In this document: piece by piece, positions 1-8,176 of the stretch
Layout of the letters: every line of letters begins with the position of its first letter
How positions within the stretch are numbered: the first letter of the stretch is position 1
Assembly: GCF_007677725.1 (NCBI RefSeq)
Contig: NZ_VEDF01000010.1
Span: 124,001-188,000, forward strand
Direction: 5' to 3'
DNA length: 64,000 bases
From: Pseudomonas sp. URMO17WK12:I11
Lineage (GTDB): Bacteria; Pseudomonadota; Gammaproteobacteria; Pseudomonadales; Pseudomonadaceae
The notes under the pieces: model-generated
Told to the model about the DNA's origin: nothing
Seen by the model: only the letters and a program-made list of their open reading frames with translations
The model's database searches: none
Program-made: the position numbers and the translations under genes

Positions 1-175
1 TCGCCCTGCGGTGCTTGCGGTGCCTGGCTTGCTGCTCAAGGCTGGCCTGGGTGAGCTGTCGACGTTGCTGCTCGGCGGCCAGCGGGCGCTGCCGCAACGC
101 GCGCTGGAAGCAGGCTTCACCTTCCGCTTCACCGACTTACCCTCGGCCCTGGGCGATCTGGCCACGGGTCTTTGA
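1..175 (+). CDS. TIGR01777-family epimerase, C-terminal fragment (DUF1731)
   Basis: Partial gene entering from the left edge, read in the frame beginning at base 2 and stopping at TGA 173-175; only the last 57 residues are present. The end carries the DUF1731 signature: a Pro-x-Leu-Leu-Leu stretch, then LLLGGQRALPQRALEAGF and FRFTDLPSALGDL. This domain closes NAD(P)-dependent epimerases of the TIGR01777 type (YfcH/SulA-like), whose substrate is generally unknown. It lies 13 bp before hemH and may be co-transcribed with it, an arrangement I recall from other pseudomonads. The Rossmann half is outside the window. Confidence 0.8.
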   Translation, partial: RPAVLAVPGLLLKAGLGELSTLLLGGQRALPQRALEAGFTFRFTDLPSALGDLATGL

Positions 176-188
176 AATAGGATGCTGC

Positions 189-1202
189 ATGACTGATCAC
201 GCTCTATTGCTGGTCAACCTGGGTTCCCCGGCTTCCACCTCGGTGACCGATGTGCGCCGCTACCTGAACCAGTTTCTCATGGACCCGTACGTGGTCGACT
301 TGCCTTGGCCGCTGCGCCGTCTGCTGGTGTCGTTGATCTTGATCAAACGGCCGGAGCAGTCGGCCCATGCCTATGCCTCGATCTGGTGGGACGAAGGCTC
401 GCCCTTGGTGGTGCTGACCCGGCGCCTGCAGGCGGCAATGGTCGAGCACTGGCCCCATGGGCCGGTGGAAATCGCCATGCGCTATGGCCAGCCGGCGCTA
501 CCCGATGTACTTGCGCGCCTGGCCGCGCAAGGCGTGCGCAAGGTGACCTTGGCGCCGCTGTATCCGCAGTTCGCCGACAGCACCGTGACGACTGTGGTCG
601 AGCAGGCCAGGCAAACCATCGCCGAGCAGCAGTTGCCGTTGCAGATGCGCGTATTGCAGCCGTTCTACGACCAGCCAGACTATATCGACGCACTGGTCGC
701 CAGCGCTCGTCCATACCTGGAGCAGGCGTACGACCACCTGCTGTTGAGCTTCCACGGCTTGCCAGAGCGGCATCTGAAAAAACTCTACCGGCCCGCTGCG
801 CACGATCTGCGCGCCGCCGATTGTTGCAAGGACGCCAGTGCCGAGGTGCGCGCGGTGTGTTATCGCGGCCAGTGCCAATCGACCGCCAAGGCGTTCGCGG
901 CGAAGCTGGGTATACCAGACGGTAAATGGTCGGTGTCGTTCCAGTCACGCCTGGGGCGTGACAAGTGGATCGAGCCCTACACCGAAACGCGCCTGGACGA
1001 GTTGGCCAAGTCGGGGGTCAAGAAGCTATTGGTGATGTGCCCGGCCTTCGTCGCCGACTGCATCGAAACCCTCGAGGAGATCGGCATGCGCGGCAGTGAG
1101 CAGTTCGTCGAGGCTGGTGGTCAGGAGCTGGTCCTGGTGCCGTGCCTGAATGATCACCCGCACTGGGTGAAAGTGTTGGCGGGAATGTGCGAGAAGGCGT
1201 GA
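189..1202 (+). CDS. hemH: Ferrochelatase
   Basis: Inserts Fe2+ into protoporphyrin IX, the last step of protohaem synthesis, at the cytoplasmic membrane face. The 337-residue product has the usual bacterial length. It begins MTDHALLLVNLGSP, the typical N-terminus, and has the catalytic His in LLSFHGLP (about residue 189) and the metal-site Glu in the CPAFVADCIETLEEIG segment near the C-terminus. The frame is open further upstream to about position 15, but that part overlaps the epimerase gene in another frame and has no homology, so the start at 189 is preferred. The Shine-Dalgarno is weak (AGGA about 7 bp before the start). The gene converges on uraA. Confidence 0.96.
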   Translation: MTDHALLLVNLGSPASTSVTDVRRYLNQFLMDPYVVDLPWPLRRLLVSLILIKRPEQSAHAYASIWWDEGSPLVVLTRRLQAAMVEHWPHGPVEIAMRYGQPALPDVLARLAAQGVRKVTLAPLYPQFADSTVTTVVEQARQTIAEQQLPLQMRVLQPFYDQPDYIDALVASARPYLEQAYDHLLLSFHGLPERHLKKLYRPAAHDLRAADCCKDASAEVRAVCYRGQCQSTAKAFAAKLGIPDGKWSVSFQSRLGRDKWIEPYTETRLDELAKSGVKKLLVMCPAFVADCIETLEEIGMRGSEQFVEAGGQELVLVPCLNDHPHWVKVLAGMCEKA

Positions 1203-1206
1203 AGCG

Positions 1207-1230
1207 AAGGGGCCGCCAGGCGGCCCCATC
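1207..1230. terminator. GC-rich hairpin between hemH and uraA
   Basis: A near-perfect inverted repeat, GGGGCCGCC A GGCGGCCCC (1209-1227), lies between the converging stop codons of hemH and uraA. There is no T-run on either side, so it is either a weak bidirectional terminator or an mRNA 3'-end stabiliser. Confidence 0.45.
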
Positions 1231-1246
1231 GTGGTAACCGAGCGTG

Positions 1247-2512
1247 TTACGCGTCCGGACGCTTGTGCTTCCAGCCATCGTTGCCGGGCAGGATCAGGTT
1301 CAGGGCGATCGCCACCACTGCGCACAGGGCAATGCCTTTGAGGCCCCAGTCATCCGGGCCGTCGCCGCTGCCGACCAGCACGCCACCGATGCCGAACACC
1401 AGGGTCACCGAGACGATCACCAGGTTGCGCGCTTCGGCCAAATCGATCTTGTGGCGGATCATGGTATTCATGCCCACCGCTGCGATCGAACCGAACAGCA
1501 GGCACAGGATGCCGCCCATCACCGGCACTGGAATGCTCTGCAACAGGGCGCCGAACTTGCCGATGAAGGCCAGGGTGATGGCGAACACCGCCGCCCAGGT
1601 CATGATCTTCGGGTTGTAGTTCTTGGTCAGCATCACCGCGCCGGTGACTTCGGCATAGGTGGTATTGGGCGGGCCGCCGAACAAGCCTGCGGCGGTGGTG
1701 GCCAGGCCGTCACCCAGCAGGGTGCGATGCAGCCCCGGTTTTTTCAGGTAATCGCGGCCTGTCACGCTGCCCACGGCGATCACCCCGCCGATGTGTTCGA
1801 TCGCCGGCGCCAGGGCGACCGGGACGATGAACAGGATGGCCTGCCAGTTGAACGCCGGTGCCGTGAAGTTGGGAATCTCAAGCCACGGCGCCGCAGCGAT
1901 CTTGGCCGTGTCGACCACGCCAAAAACGAAGGCCAGGGCAAAGCCCACCAGCACGCCGGCGATGATCGGCACCAGGCGGAAGATGCCTTTGCCGAACACG
2001 GCGACGATCAGGGTCGTCAGCAGCGCCGGCATGGAAATCAGCATGGCGGTCTTGTACGGCATCAGCGCAGTGCCGTCACCGGCCTTGCCCATCGCCATGT
2101 TGGCGGCGATCGGGGCCATGGCCAGGCCGATGGAGATGATCACCGGGCCAATCACCACGGGCGGCAGCATGCGGTCGATGAAACCGGTGCCCTTGATCTT
2201 CACCATCAGGCCCATGAAGGTGTACACGAAGCCTGCGGCCATCACCCCGCCCATGGTCTCGGCCAGGCCGAACTGACCTTTGGCGAGGATGATCGGAGTG
2301 ATGAAGGCGAAGCTCGAGGCCAGGAACACCGGAACCTGGCGGCCGGTGACCAACTGGAACAGCAGGGTGCCGATGCCGGCGGTGAACAGCGCGACGTTGG
2401 GGTCGAGGCCGGTGATCAGGGGCATCAGCACCAGCGCGCCGAATGCCACGAAGAGCATCTGCGCGCCTGAGACGACCTGGCGCCAGAGCGGGTCGTTGAA
2501 GCCGTCCTGCAT
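1247..2512 (-). CDS. uraA: Uracil permease, NCS2 family
   Basis: Inner-membrane uracil:proton symporter of the NCS2 (nucleobase:cation symporter 2) family. The 421 residues are almost entirely hydrophobic and fit 14 membrane segments. The substrate-site glutamates expected in TM8 and TM10 are visible in ALAPAIEHIGG and NTTYAEVTG. Compared with what I recall of E. coli UraA (EHVGH), the second His of that motif is Gly here. Its stop-proximal side converges on hemH. Only 2 bp separate it from the upstream upp, so the two form a uracil import and salvage operon. Confidence 0.93.
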   Translation of the reverse strand: MQDGFNDPLWRQVVSGAQMLFVAFGALVLMPLITGLDPNVALFTAGIGTLLFQLVTGRQVPVFLASSFAFITPIILAKGQFGLAETMGGVMAAGFVYTFMGLMVKIKGTGFIDRMLPPVVIGPVIISIGLAMAPIAANMAMGKAGDGTALMPYKTAMLISMPALLTTLIVAVFGKGIFRLVPIIAGVLVGFALAFVFGVVDTAKIAAAPWLEIPNFTAPAFNWQAILFIVPVALAPAIEHIGGVIAVGSVTGRDYLKKPGLHRTLLGDGLATTAAGLFGGPPNTTYAEVTGAVMLTKNYNPKIMTWAAVFAITLAFIGKFGALLQSIPVPVMGGILCLLFGSIAAVGMNTMIRHKIDLAEARNLVIVSVTLVFGIGGVLVGSGDGPDDWGLKGIALCAVVAIALNLILPGNDGWKHKRPDA

Positions 2513-2514
2513 GG

Positions 2515-3153
2515 TCAGGCGTCCTTCTGCTTGGTGCCGAAGATCTTGTCACCGGCATCGCCCAGGCCTGGGACGATATAACCATGCTCGTTCAGCTGCT
2601 GGTCGATCGAGGCGGTGTAGATCTGCACGTCAGGGTGGGCTTTTTCCACCACTTCGATGCCTTCTGGGGCAGCGACCAGGACCATGGCGCGAATCTCTTT
2701 GCACCCGGCTTTCTTCAGCAGGTCGATGGTGGCGACCATCGAACCACCGGTGGCTAGCATCGGGTCGATGATCAGGGCCAGGCGCTGGTTGATGTCGGGG
2801 GCGAGCTTTTCCAGATAGGTGTGCGCCTCGAAGGTCTGCTCGTTGCGGGCAACGCCGACGGCACTGACCTTGGCACCCGGGATCAGGCTGAGCACGCCAT
2901 CGAGCATGCCGATACCGGCACGCAGAATCGGCACGACGGTGATCTTCTTACCGGCGATCTTTTCAACTTGCACCTTGCCACACCAGCCGTCGATCTCGTA
3001 GGTTTCCAGCGGCAGGTCTTGGGTGGCTTCGTAGGTCAGCAGTGCACCGACTTCCTGGGCGAGTTCGCGAAAATTCTTGGTGCTGATGTCGGCACGGCGC
3101 ATCAGGCCGAGCTTGTGGCGGATCAGCGGATGGCGGATCTCACGAGTTGGCAT
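2515..3153 (-). CDS. upp: Uracil phosphoribosyltransferase
   Basis: Converts uracil plus PRPP to UMP in the cytoplasm. The 212-residue length matches the family. The PRPP-binding loop is seen in LALIIDPMLATGGSM and the uracil-contacting C-terminal segment in YIVPGLGDAGDKIFGTK. The start MPTREIRHPLIRHKLGLMR is the conserved N-terminus. It is the first gene of the upp-uraA operon and is divergent from hpt across 160 bp. A 10-bp palindrome, AGATTAATCT (3189-3198), sits in its upstream region and may overlap its promoter. Confidence 0.97.
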   Translation of the reverse strand: MPTREIRHPLIRHKLGLMRRADISTKNFRELAQEVGALLTYEATQDLPLETYEIDGWCGKVQVEKIAGKKITVVPILRAGIGMLDGVLSLIPGAKVSAVGVARNEQTFEAHTYLEKLAPDINQRLALIIDPMLATGGSMVATIDLLKKAGCKEIRAMVLVAAPEGIEVVEKAHPDVQIYTASIDQQLNEHGYIVPGLGDAGDKIFGTKQKDA

Positions 3154-3313
3154 AGGGGGCTCCGAAAGGCGGGCAAAAAAACCGCGCTAGATTAATCTAT
3201 TCAGCCTTTGCTGTCGTGTAGTCCTTTTGCACGTTAGTCCATAAATGCTTGATCTGTGACGAGCGGATGCGTACCTTTGCCCGCTTTTCCAAAATGCCCC
3301 CCTGGAGAGCGCC

Positions 3314-3871
3314 ATGTCCGCTGATCTCGAGCACATCCGTCAAGTCATGCGCGAGGCAGACTGCCTGTACACCGAAGCCGAAGTCGAAGCGGCGATCGCC
3401 TCGGTCGGCGAACACATCAGCAAAGACCTGGCCGATCTCAACCCCGTGGTGTTCTGCGTCATGAACGGCGGGCTGATCTTCGCGGGCAAGTTGCTGACCC
3501 ACCTGCAATTCCCGCTGGAGGTTTCGTACATCCACGCCACCCGCTACCGCAACCAGACCAGTGGCGGCGAGTTGTTCTGGAAGGCCAAGCCGGAGGTATC
3601 GTTCATCGATCGCGACGTGCTGATCGTCGACGACATCCTCGACGAGGGCCACACCCTCAGCGCCATCATCGAGTTCTGCAAACATGCTGGCGCACGCGCC
3701 GTGCACACTGCGGTGCTGATCGACAAGGACCACGACCGCAAAGCCAGCCCGGGCCTCAAGGCCAGCTACGCCGGGCTGCCCTGCATCGATCGCTATATCT
3801 TCGGCTATGGTATGGACTATAAAGGCTACTGGCGTAACGCCAACGGTATCTTCGCTGTCAAAGGACTGTAA
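3314..3871 (+). CDS. hpt: Hypoxanthine-guanine phosphoribosyltransferase
   Basis: Purine salvage enzyme that makes IMP or GMP from hypoxanthine or guanine and PRPP. The 185 residues are the family length. The PRPP motif DRDVLIVDDILDEGHTL and the conserved YFGYGMDYKGYWRN-type C-terminal region (seen as YIFGYGMDYKGYWRN) are present. An SD-like GGAGAG lies 5 bp before the ATG. The next gene (cupin) follows after 2 bp, so the two are probably co-transcribed. Confidence 0.95.
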   Translation: MSADLEHIRQVMREADCLYTEAEVEAAIASVGEHISKDLADLNPVVFCVMNGGLIFAGKLLTHLQFPLEVSYIHATRYRNQTSGGELFWKAKPEVSFIDRDVLIVDDILDEGHTLSAIIEFCKHAGARAVHTAVLIDKDHDRKASPGLKASYAGLPCIDRYIFGYGMDYKGYWRNANGIFAVKGL

Positions 3872-3873
3872 TC

Positions 3874-4350
3874 ATGTCGCAGCCTGCTTTCATCGACCAA
3901 ACGTTGTTCGCGGGGCTGGCGCGTAAAGCCGCGGACGCCCCGCGTGGGCGCCACCATCACAATTTTCACCAGATGGAAGACCCCTGCCACCGCCTGGCGG
4001 TCGGCTTGCAACCCGGCACCTACATCGCGCCGCACCGGCACCTGAGCGAAGACAAGGCCGAGACCTTGCTGGCGCTCAAAGGGCGTCTGGGCTTGTTGCT
4101 GTTCGACGAACAGGGTGCGGTGACCGACACGCGCGTTCTCGAGGCAGGCGGCGATTGCCTGGGGGTCGATCTGACGCCTGGGATCTTTCACAGCCTGGTG
4201 GTGCTGGAGGCCGATACCATCCTCTTCGAGTGCAAGGCTGGCCCCTACCGTGCCTTGGCCGAGGGCGAGCATGCGCCGTGGGCGCCGCGCGAAGGCGAGG
4301 CCGGTGTTGCCGACTACCAGGCGTGGATGGCCCAGCACTTCGAGCGATAA
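3874..4350 (+). CDS. WbuC-family cupin-fold protein
   Basis: A 158-residue single-domain cupin. The metal-binding cupin motif is recognisable in GTYIAPHRHLSEDKAET (about residues 48-64) followed by the LLALKGRLGLLLFDEQG strand and, further on, GIFHSLVVLEAD. WbuC-type proteins were first noted beside O-antigen clusters but are also widely found elsewhere, and their reaction is not established. Here the gene sits 2 bp after hpt, so the context suggests housekeeping expression rather than surface polysaccharide synthesis. Confidence 0.8.
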   Translation: MSQPAFIDQTLFAGLARKAADAPRGRHHHNFHQMEDPCHRLAVGLQPGTYIAPHRHLSEDKAETLLALKGRLGLLLFDEQGAVTDTRVLEAGGDCLGVDLTPGIFHSLVVLEADTILFECKAGPYRALAEGEHAPWAPREGEAGVADYQAWMAQHFER

Positions 4351-4400
4351 GCACCCTGCACCAGCATGCTAGAGTGCGCCTTCATGCCAAGGAGCCTCAC

Positions 4401-4871
4401 ATGCGTGCGATTCTTCCCCTGCTGCTGGCGGTGAGCCTGCCTCTCGCCGCAGCGCCGCTGCACAGCCAGTTCCTCCCGCCCGATGACCAGTCCCTGCGCC
4501 AGGAAGCGCCGACCGGCCAGCAATTGCTGCAAGTCACCGACTACGCCGTGGTGGTGGGCGCACAGCGCCCGTCCGACCAGCAACCCATCCCGATCACTGC
4601 CTCGCTGCAGATGCGTCTGAAGGGTAAACCGCTGAGCAAGGGTGCCACCATCAGCCAGGTGCTGCTGACCTTCGACGGTGAAGCGGGTAAAAGCCTGAAA
4701 AAGCCGGTCTACGATGACAAGACGCGCACCCTGAGCCTCAACTACCCGGCCAGCGATTACCGCGTGATCATGGATTTGCTGCGCAACGAGACGCTCTACG
4801 TGCAGTTTCTGACCTACGCCAATGGCCACATCTGGGCCGACTTGCATACGGGCACCGTACGTTCGCGTTGA
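4401..4871 (+). CDS. Conserved hypothetical exported protein
   Basis: A 156-residue protein starting MRAILPLLLAVSLPLAAAP, a clean Sec signal peptide with likely cleavage after AAA around residue 18. The remainder is soluble and contains no catalytic motif I recognise; segments such as MRLKGKPLSKGATISQVLLTF and LNYPASDYRVIMDLLRNETLYVQF suggest a beta-rich periplasmic domain. The start at 4401 is chosen because AAGGAG lies 7 bp upstream and because the signal peptide begins there, although the frame is open further upstream through the cupin gene. Function unknown. Confidence 0.75.
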   Translation: MRAILPLLLAVSLPLAAAPLHSQFLPPDDQSLRQEAPTGQQLLQVTDYAVVVGAQRPSDQQPIPITASLQMRLKGKPLSKGATISQVLLTFDGEAGKSLKKPVYDDKTRTLSLNYPASDYRVIMDLLRNETLYVQFLTYANGHIWADLHTGTVRSR

Positions 4872-4938
4872 GGCGCGCCGCCTGTGGGGGGTAAACTGCC
4901 GGCCTTCGAAATTCCATGATGGTCAGTTGGAGCCGGCA

Positions 4939-5229
4939 ATGCGCAAAGACAAGAAGCAGGTGATTGGTGACGAAATCAGCGACGACTACGTGAAGTCGTT
5001 CCTTCAGTTCGAGCCTGCCGATGGGCTGACTTCACCTTCGCACCACAAGCTGATCAAGGCTTACCGCGGCCTGCGTGTGGACGACTTCGAGCGTTTCGTT
5101 GGCTTCTTCGTTGAAGCCGGCCTGGATCTGGACGGCAAGGACGAGCATGGCCAGAGCTTCGCGCAAGTGATCGCCGATCAGCGCAATGCCCCTGAGTACC
5201 TCGAGATCATCGCCAAGGCGCGTGGCTGA
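4939..5229 (+). CDS. PA4642-family small protein
   Basis: A 96-residue acidic cytoplasmic protein beginning MRKDKKQVIGDEISDDYVK and containing LIKAYRGLRVDDFERFVGFFVEAGLDLDGKDEHG. I recognise this as the Pseudomonas family named after PA4642, which also lies next to mqo in P. aeruginosa. No function is known. The repeated short helices and the AGLDLDGKDEHGQSF stretch resemble a single ankyrin-like repeat, which is only an impression. A strong terminator follows within 10 bp. Confidence 0.8.
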   Translation: MRKDKKQVIGDEISDDYVKSFLQFEPADGLTSPSHHKLIKAYRGLRVDDFERFVGFFVEAGLDLDGKDEHGQSFAQVIADQRNAPEYLEIIAKARG

Positions 5230-5237
5230 TAAACAGC

Positions 5238-5274
5238 CAGGTAAAAAAAACGCCCCGAGAGGCGTTTTTTTTTG
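5238..5274. terminator. Rho-independent terminator, PA4642-family gene / mqo
   Basis: AAAAAAAACGCC CCGAGA GGCGTTTTTTTTT is symmetrical, with an A-run on one side and a T-run on the other. It can therefore end transcription from both the plus-strand small gene and the minus-strand mqo gene. Confidence 0.9.
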
Positions 5275-5282
5275 CGGGTCGG

Positions 5283-6788
5283 TCAGGCGTAGTGCTTGGC
5301 CGGGCTGTCTTCGACCAGCTCCAGCGCCGCATCGTTTTCGGCGCTGATCTTGCGGTACAGCGCAGCGTCGGTCGCCAGGACCTTCTCGCGGGCCGGGAAG
5401 ATCTCGTTGAGCTTGGCTGCCCAGGCGCCTTTGGCCTGCTCGGGGAAGCAGCGTTCGATCAGCTCGAGCATGATCGACACGGTTACCGAAGCCCCAGGCG
5501 AGGCGCCCAGCAGGGCGGCCAGGCTGCCATCCTGGGCCGAGACCAGCTCGGTGCCGAACTGCAGGATGCCGCCTTTCTTCGGGTCCTTCTTGATGATCTG
5601 CACGCGTTGACCGGCCACTTCCAGGCGCCAGTCTTCGGCCTTGGCCTGCGGGTAGAAGCGGCGCAGCGATTCAAGGCGCTGTTCCATCGACTGCATCACT
5701 TCGCTGACCAGGTACTTGGTCAGGTCCATGTTGTCGCGGGCGACCGCGAGCATGGGGCCAAGGTTGCCCAAGCGCACTGACAGCGGCAGATCCAGCAGCG
5801 AGCCGTGCTTGAGGAACTTGGTGGTGAAACCTGCATAAGGGCCGAACAGCAACGACGTCTTGCCGTCCACCACGCGGGTATCGAGGTGCGGTACCGACAT
5901 CGGTGGTGCACCGACCGCCGCCTGGCTATACACCTTGGCCTGGTGCTGCTTGACGATCTCCGGGTTGTCGCAGCGCAGCCACTGGCCACTGACCGGGAAG
6001 CCGCCAAAGCCTTTGCTTTCCGGAATACCGGACATCTGCAAGAGCGGCAACGCCGCGCCGCCTGCACCGAGGAAGACGAAGCGGGCATCGACTTCACGGG
6101 TGCTGCCGCTGTTGACGTCCTTGATGCTAACAGCCCAACCGCTGCCTTTGCGGCTGAGGCCGACGACTTTCTTGCTGTACTTGACCTGAGCGTCGGGGCG
6201 ATCGCCGAGAAGCTTGAGCAGTTTCAGGGTCAGTGCGCCGAAGTTGACGTCGGTGCCCTTGGCGACGCGTGTTGCGGCGATGTGCTGGTCGGCCGGGCGG
6301 CCTGGCATCATCAGCGGCATCCACTGGTTCATCACCGCTTTATCTTCGGTGTACTCCATCTCGGCAAAGGCATGGTGCTGCTTGAGCAGCTCGAAACGCT
6401 TCTTGAGGAAGGCGATGCCTTTGTCCCCTTCGACGTAGCTCAGGTGCGGGACGGGGTTGATGAACGCACGCGCCGAGCCGAAATTGCCTTGCTTGCTCAG
6501 GTAGGCCCAGAACTGGCGCGAGACCTCGAACTGGGTATTGATGTGCACGGCCTTCTTGATGTCGATGCTGCCATCGGCGGCCTGCGGGGTGTAGTTGAGC
6601 TCGCACAGACCGGCGTGACCGGTGCCTGCGTTGTTCCAGGGGTTGGAGCTTTCCGCGGCCCCCGAGTCCATCGCTTCGACGACCTCAAGCTTCAGGGTCG
6701 GATCCAGCTCCTTGAGCAGTACGGCCAGGGTGGCACTCATGATGCCCGCGCCTACCAGTACCACATCAACCGATTCGTTCTGCGCCAT
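5283..6788 (-). CDS. mqo: Malate:quinone oxidoreductase
   Basis: Membrane-associated FAD enzyme oxidising malate to oxaloacetate and passing electrons to quinone, replacing or supplementing malate dehydrogenase in the TCA cycle. The 501-residue product has the FAD-binding VDVVLVGAGIMSATLAVLL motif at the N-terminus (about residues 8-26), the SSNPWNNAGTGHAGLCELNYTP segment and the C-terminal GASPGASVTVSIMLELI stretch typical of Mqo. The start MAQNESVDVVL at 6788 places the glycine-rich loop at its usual distance. P. putida carries several mqo copies, so the paralogue number cannot be assigned here. It has its own long 5' region (728 bp to the next gene). Confidence 0.96.
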   Translation of the reverse strand: MAQNESVDVVLVGAGIMSATLAVLLKELDPTLKLEVVEAMDSGAAESSNPWNNAGTGHAGLCELNYTPQAADGSIDIKKAVHINTQFEVSRQFWAYLSKQGNFGSARAFINPVPHLSYVEGDKGIAFLKKRFELLKQHHAFAEMEYTEDKAVMNQWMPLMMPGRPADQHIAATRVAKGTDVNFGALTLKLLKLLGDRPDAQVKYSKKVVGLSRKGSGWAVSIKDVNSGSTREVDARFVFLGAGGAALPLLQMSGIPESKGFGGFPVSGQWLRCDNPEIVKQHQAKVYSQAAVGAPPMSVPHLDTRVVDGKTSLLFGPYAGFTTKFLKHGSLLDLPLSVRLGNLGPMLAVARDNMDLTKYLVSEVMQSMEQRLESLRRFYPQAKAEDWRLEVAGQRVQIIKKDPKKGGILQFGTELVSAQDGSLAALLGASPGASVTVSIMLELIERCFPEQAKGAWAAKLNEIFPAREKVLATDAALYRKISAENDAALELVEDSPAKHYA

Positions 6789-7318
6789 TTAACGCGTCTC
6801 CACAATCTACAGCTACCTAATTGACAGCACGGGACCGCTGGGGTTGCCAGGGTCGCCATGTCCGACTCTTCGCAGTTCTTGCCACTCGCGCGGACACCGC
6901 CAACCAGTCTTCGGGTTGCACTATTGAACCCCGAATGCCATGGGTGCGGCAATTCGACTTATGGTCAAGGTGTCGTGCGTGGGTTATGGAACGGCCTCAG
7001 GCGCTCATCCAGGATGAACGCTGATGCCGCCTGTTCAGGGCTGTTCGGGACACATCTGAAGCTTTTGCACATGCCAGACTGTTCATTTGCTCGCCACACT
7101 CTTGTGAAGTATTGAATACCGTTTTTTCACGCTCTTTTGGAGTCGTGAACCTCAAAAGGGGACTGCGCGTTGGCAACCCGCAGGTTCCTGCAATGCGAAG
7201 AGCCGAAACAGCAGGCGCGACAGCCGATGCAAGACCTCAGTGGAAGGCTCTCTGTGGGCGAAGCGGGTAGTGGTGCCGGGGTCAATCGGCAAATGCGGGG
7301 CCCGATCAGGAGACGTCC

Positions 7319-7341
7319 TTATAATCGGGGGGAGATTATAA
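7319..7341. promoter_or_regulatory. Inverted repeat TTATAATC-N7-GATTATAA
   Basis: Two perfect 8-bp arms separated by GGGGGGA. Each arm contains TATAAT, so on both strands there is an exact sigma-70 -10 hexamer. I could not find matching -35 hexamers at 16-18 bp on either strand. It may be an operator, a divergent promoter pair or both; it lies 176 bp before the lipoprotein start. Confidence 0.4.
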
Positions 7342-7389
7342 CGATGTCGCGCGCAGAAAGGTATGCAAGCGCACAAGCGGCCTGTGGAA

Positions 7390-7473
7390 AGCTGCAAGCG
7401 GCAAGCGCCAAGTAAAAGCGCATCGTGATCCGTTCGCGATCTGCTTGCAGCTTGCCGCTTGTGGCTTGCCGCT
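7390..7473. repeat. Palindromic repeat built from 7-bp GCNNCAA units, copy 1
   Basis: The left arm (AGCTGCAAGCGGCAAGCGCCAAG) is written here in parts: AGCTGCAAGCGG then CAAGCGCCAAG. The right arm is its approximate complement, CTTGCAGCTTGCCGCTTG followed by TGGCTTGCCGCT. The centre reads TAAAAGCGCATCGTGATCC then GTTCGCGATCTG. Both arms are short tandem arrays of a GCNNCAA-type unit. A second copy with the same core is at 12112-12178. It lies just before a lipoprotein gene, where it would sit in the 5' region. Confidence 0.75.
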
Positions 7474-7516
7474 AGGTATACTGTGCGCCTTCGTCGCATT
7501 TTCTGGAGAAACGCGC

Positions 7517-8101
7517 ATGTTGCAACGTCTGTTGTTCGGTTTGATTGCCGTGGCCAGCCTCAGCCTGGTCGGTTGTGCCCACAGCCCGCAACAACTCAGC
7601 CCGCAACCCACCCTCAAGGCCCAGCTCAATCCGGTCGGCCGTGGTCAGCCGGTGGTGGTCAAGGTGGTCGATGGGCGTCCTTCGCAATCGTTGGGCACCC
7701 GCGGTGGCATGTACCCTGAGACCAGCACCATCAGCGTCAGCGGCAATGACGTGGTGCCCAAGCTGCAAGCCCAGGCCGAAGCCGCGGTGCGCCTGCTCGG
7801 CTTTACCCCAACGGCCAACGCCTACAATGCGCCCCAGTTGACCGTGACCCTGGCCGAGCTCAAGTACCAGTCGCCCAAGGACAAGATGTACGTCACTGAA
7901 GCCACCATTGGTGCCACGTTCCGTGCCGACGTGTCCAACGCCAACCGCCGCTACAGTGGCCGTTATGGTGCGTCGCTGGACCAGCGCTTCGGCATGGCAC
8001 CCAACCAGGACACCAACACCCAGTTGGTAGGCGATGTGCTCAGCGATGCGCTGACCCGGCTGTTCAAGGACCCGACCATCGGCCAGGTGCTTGGCGAGTA
8101 A
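7517..8101 (+). CDS. YajG-family lipoprotein
   Basis: A 194-residue outer-membrane lipoprotein candidate. The N-terminus MLQRLLFGLIAVASLSLVGC is a lipobox signal peptide (LVG-C, lipidated Cys at residue 20). The mature part contains VVVKVVDGRPSQSLGTRGG and GFTPTANAYNAPQLTVTLAELKYQ, as in the YajG family, whose role is unknown. The start at 7517 is supported by TGGAGAA 9 bp upstream. Transcribed alone and followed by a strong terminator. Confidence 0.85.
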   Translation: MLQRLLFGLIAVASLSLVGCAHSPQQLSPQPTLKAQLNPVGRGQPVVVKVVDGRPSQSLGTRGGMYPETSTISVSGNDVVPKLQAQAEAAVRLLGFTPTANAYNAPQLTVTLAELKYQSPKDKMYVTEATIGATFRADVSNANRRYSGRYGASLDQRFGMAPNQDTNTQLVGDVLSDALTRLFKDPTIGQVLGE

Positions 8102-8118
8102 TCCCTGAGCGATCAGCG

Positions 8119-8156
8119 AAAAGCCCGCTACCTGGGTTCAGGCAGCGGGCTTTTTT
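8119..8156 (+). terminator. Rho-independent terminator after YajG-family gene
   Basis: AAAAGCCCGCTACCTG ... CAGGCAGCGGGCTTTTTT: a strong GC stem (AAGCCCGCT/AGCGGGCTT) with a T6 tail 18 bp after the stop codon. It also faces the minus-strand gene ending at 8177. Confidence 0.9.
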
Positions 8157-8176
8157 GTGGCTGCGCGCGGGTGGGT

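Larger units (their letters stand above)
6789..7516. other. 728-bp intergenic region, mqo / lipoprotein
   Basis: Divergent upstream region of mqo (left) and the YajG-type lipoprotein gene (right). I find no convincing gene; short open frames here have no recognisable product and no SD. It holds an imperfect inverted repeat at 6910-6935 (TTCGGGTT / AACCCCGAA), an 8-bp perfect inverted repeat around 7319-7341 and a palindromic repeat element at 7390-7473, both listed separately. A small RNA in 6950-7320 is possible but nothing in the sequence shows it. Confidence 0.6.

Noticed and set aside
6950..7320. Small ORFs in the mqo / lipoprotein gap
   Set aside because: Lack SD sequences and recognisable products; codon use not gene-like.
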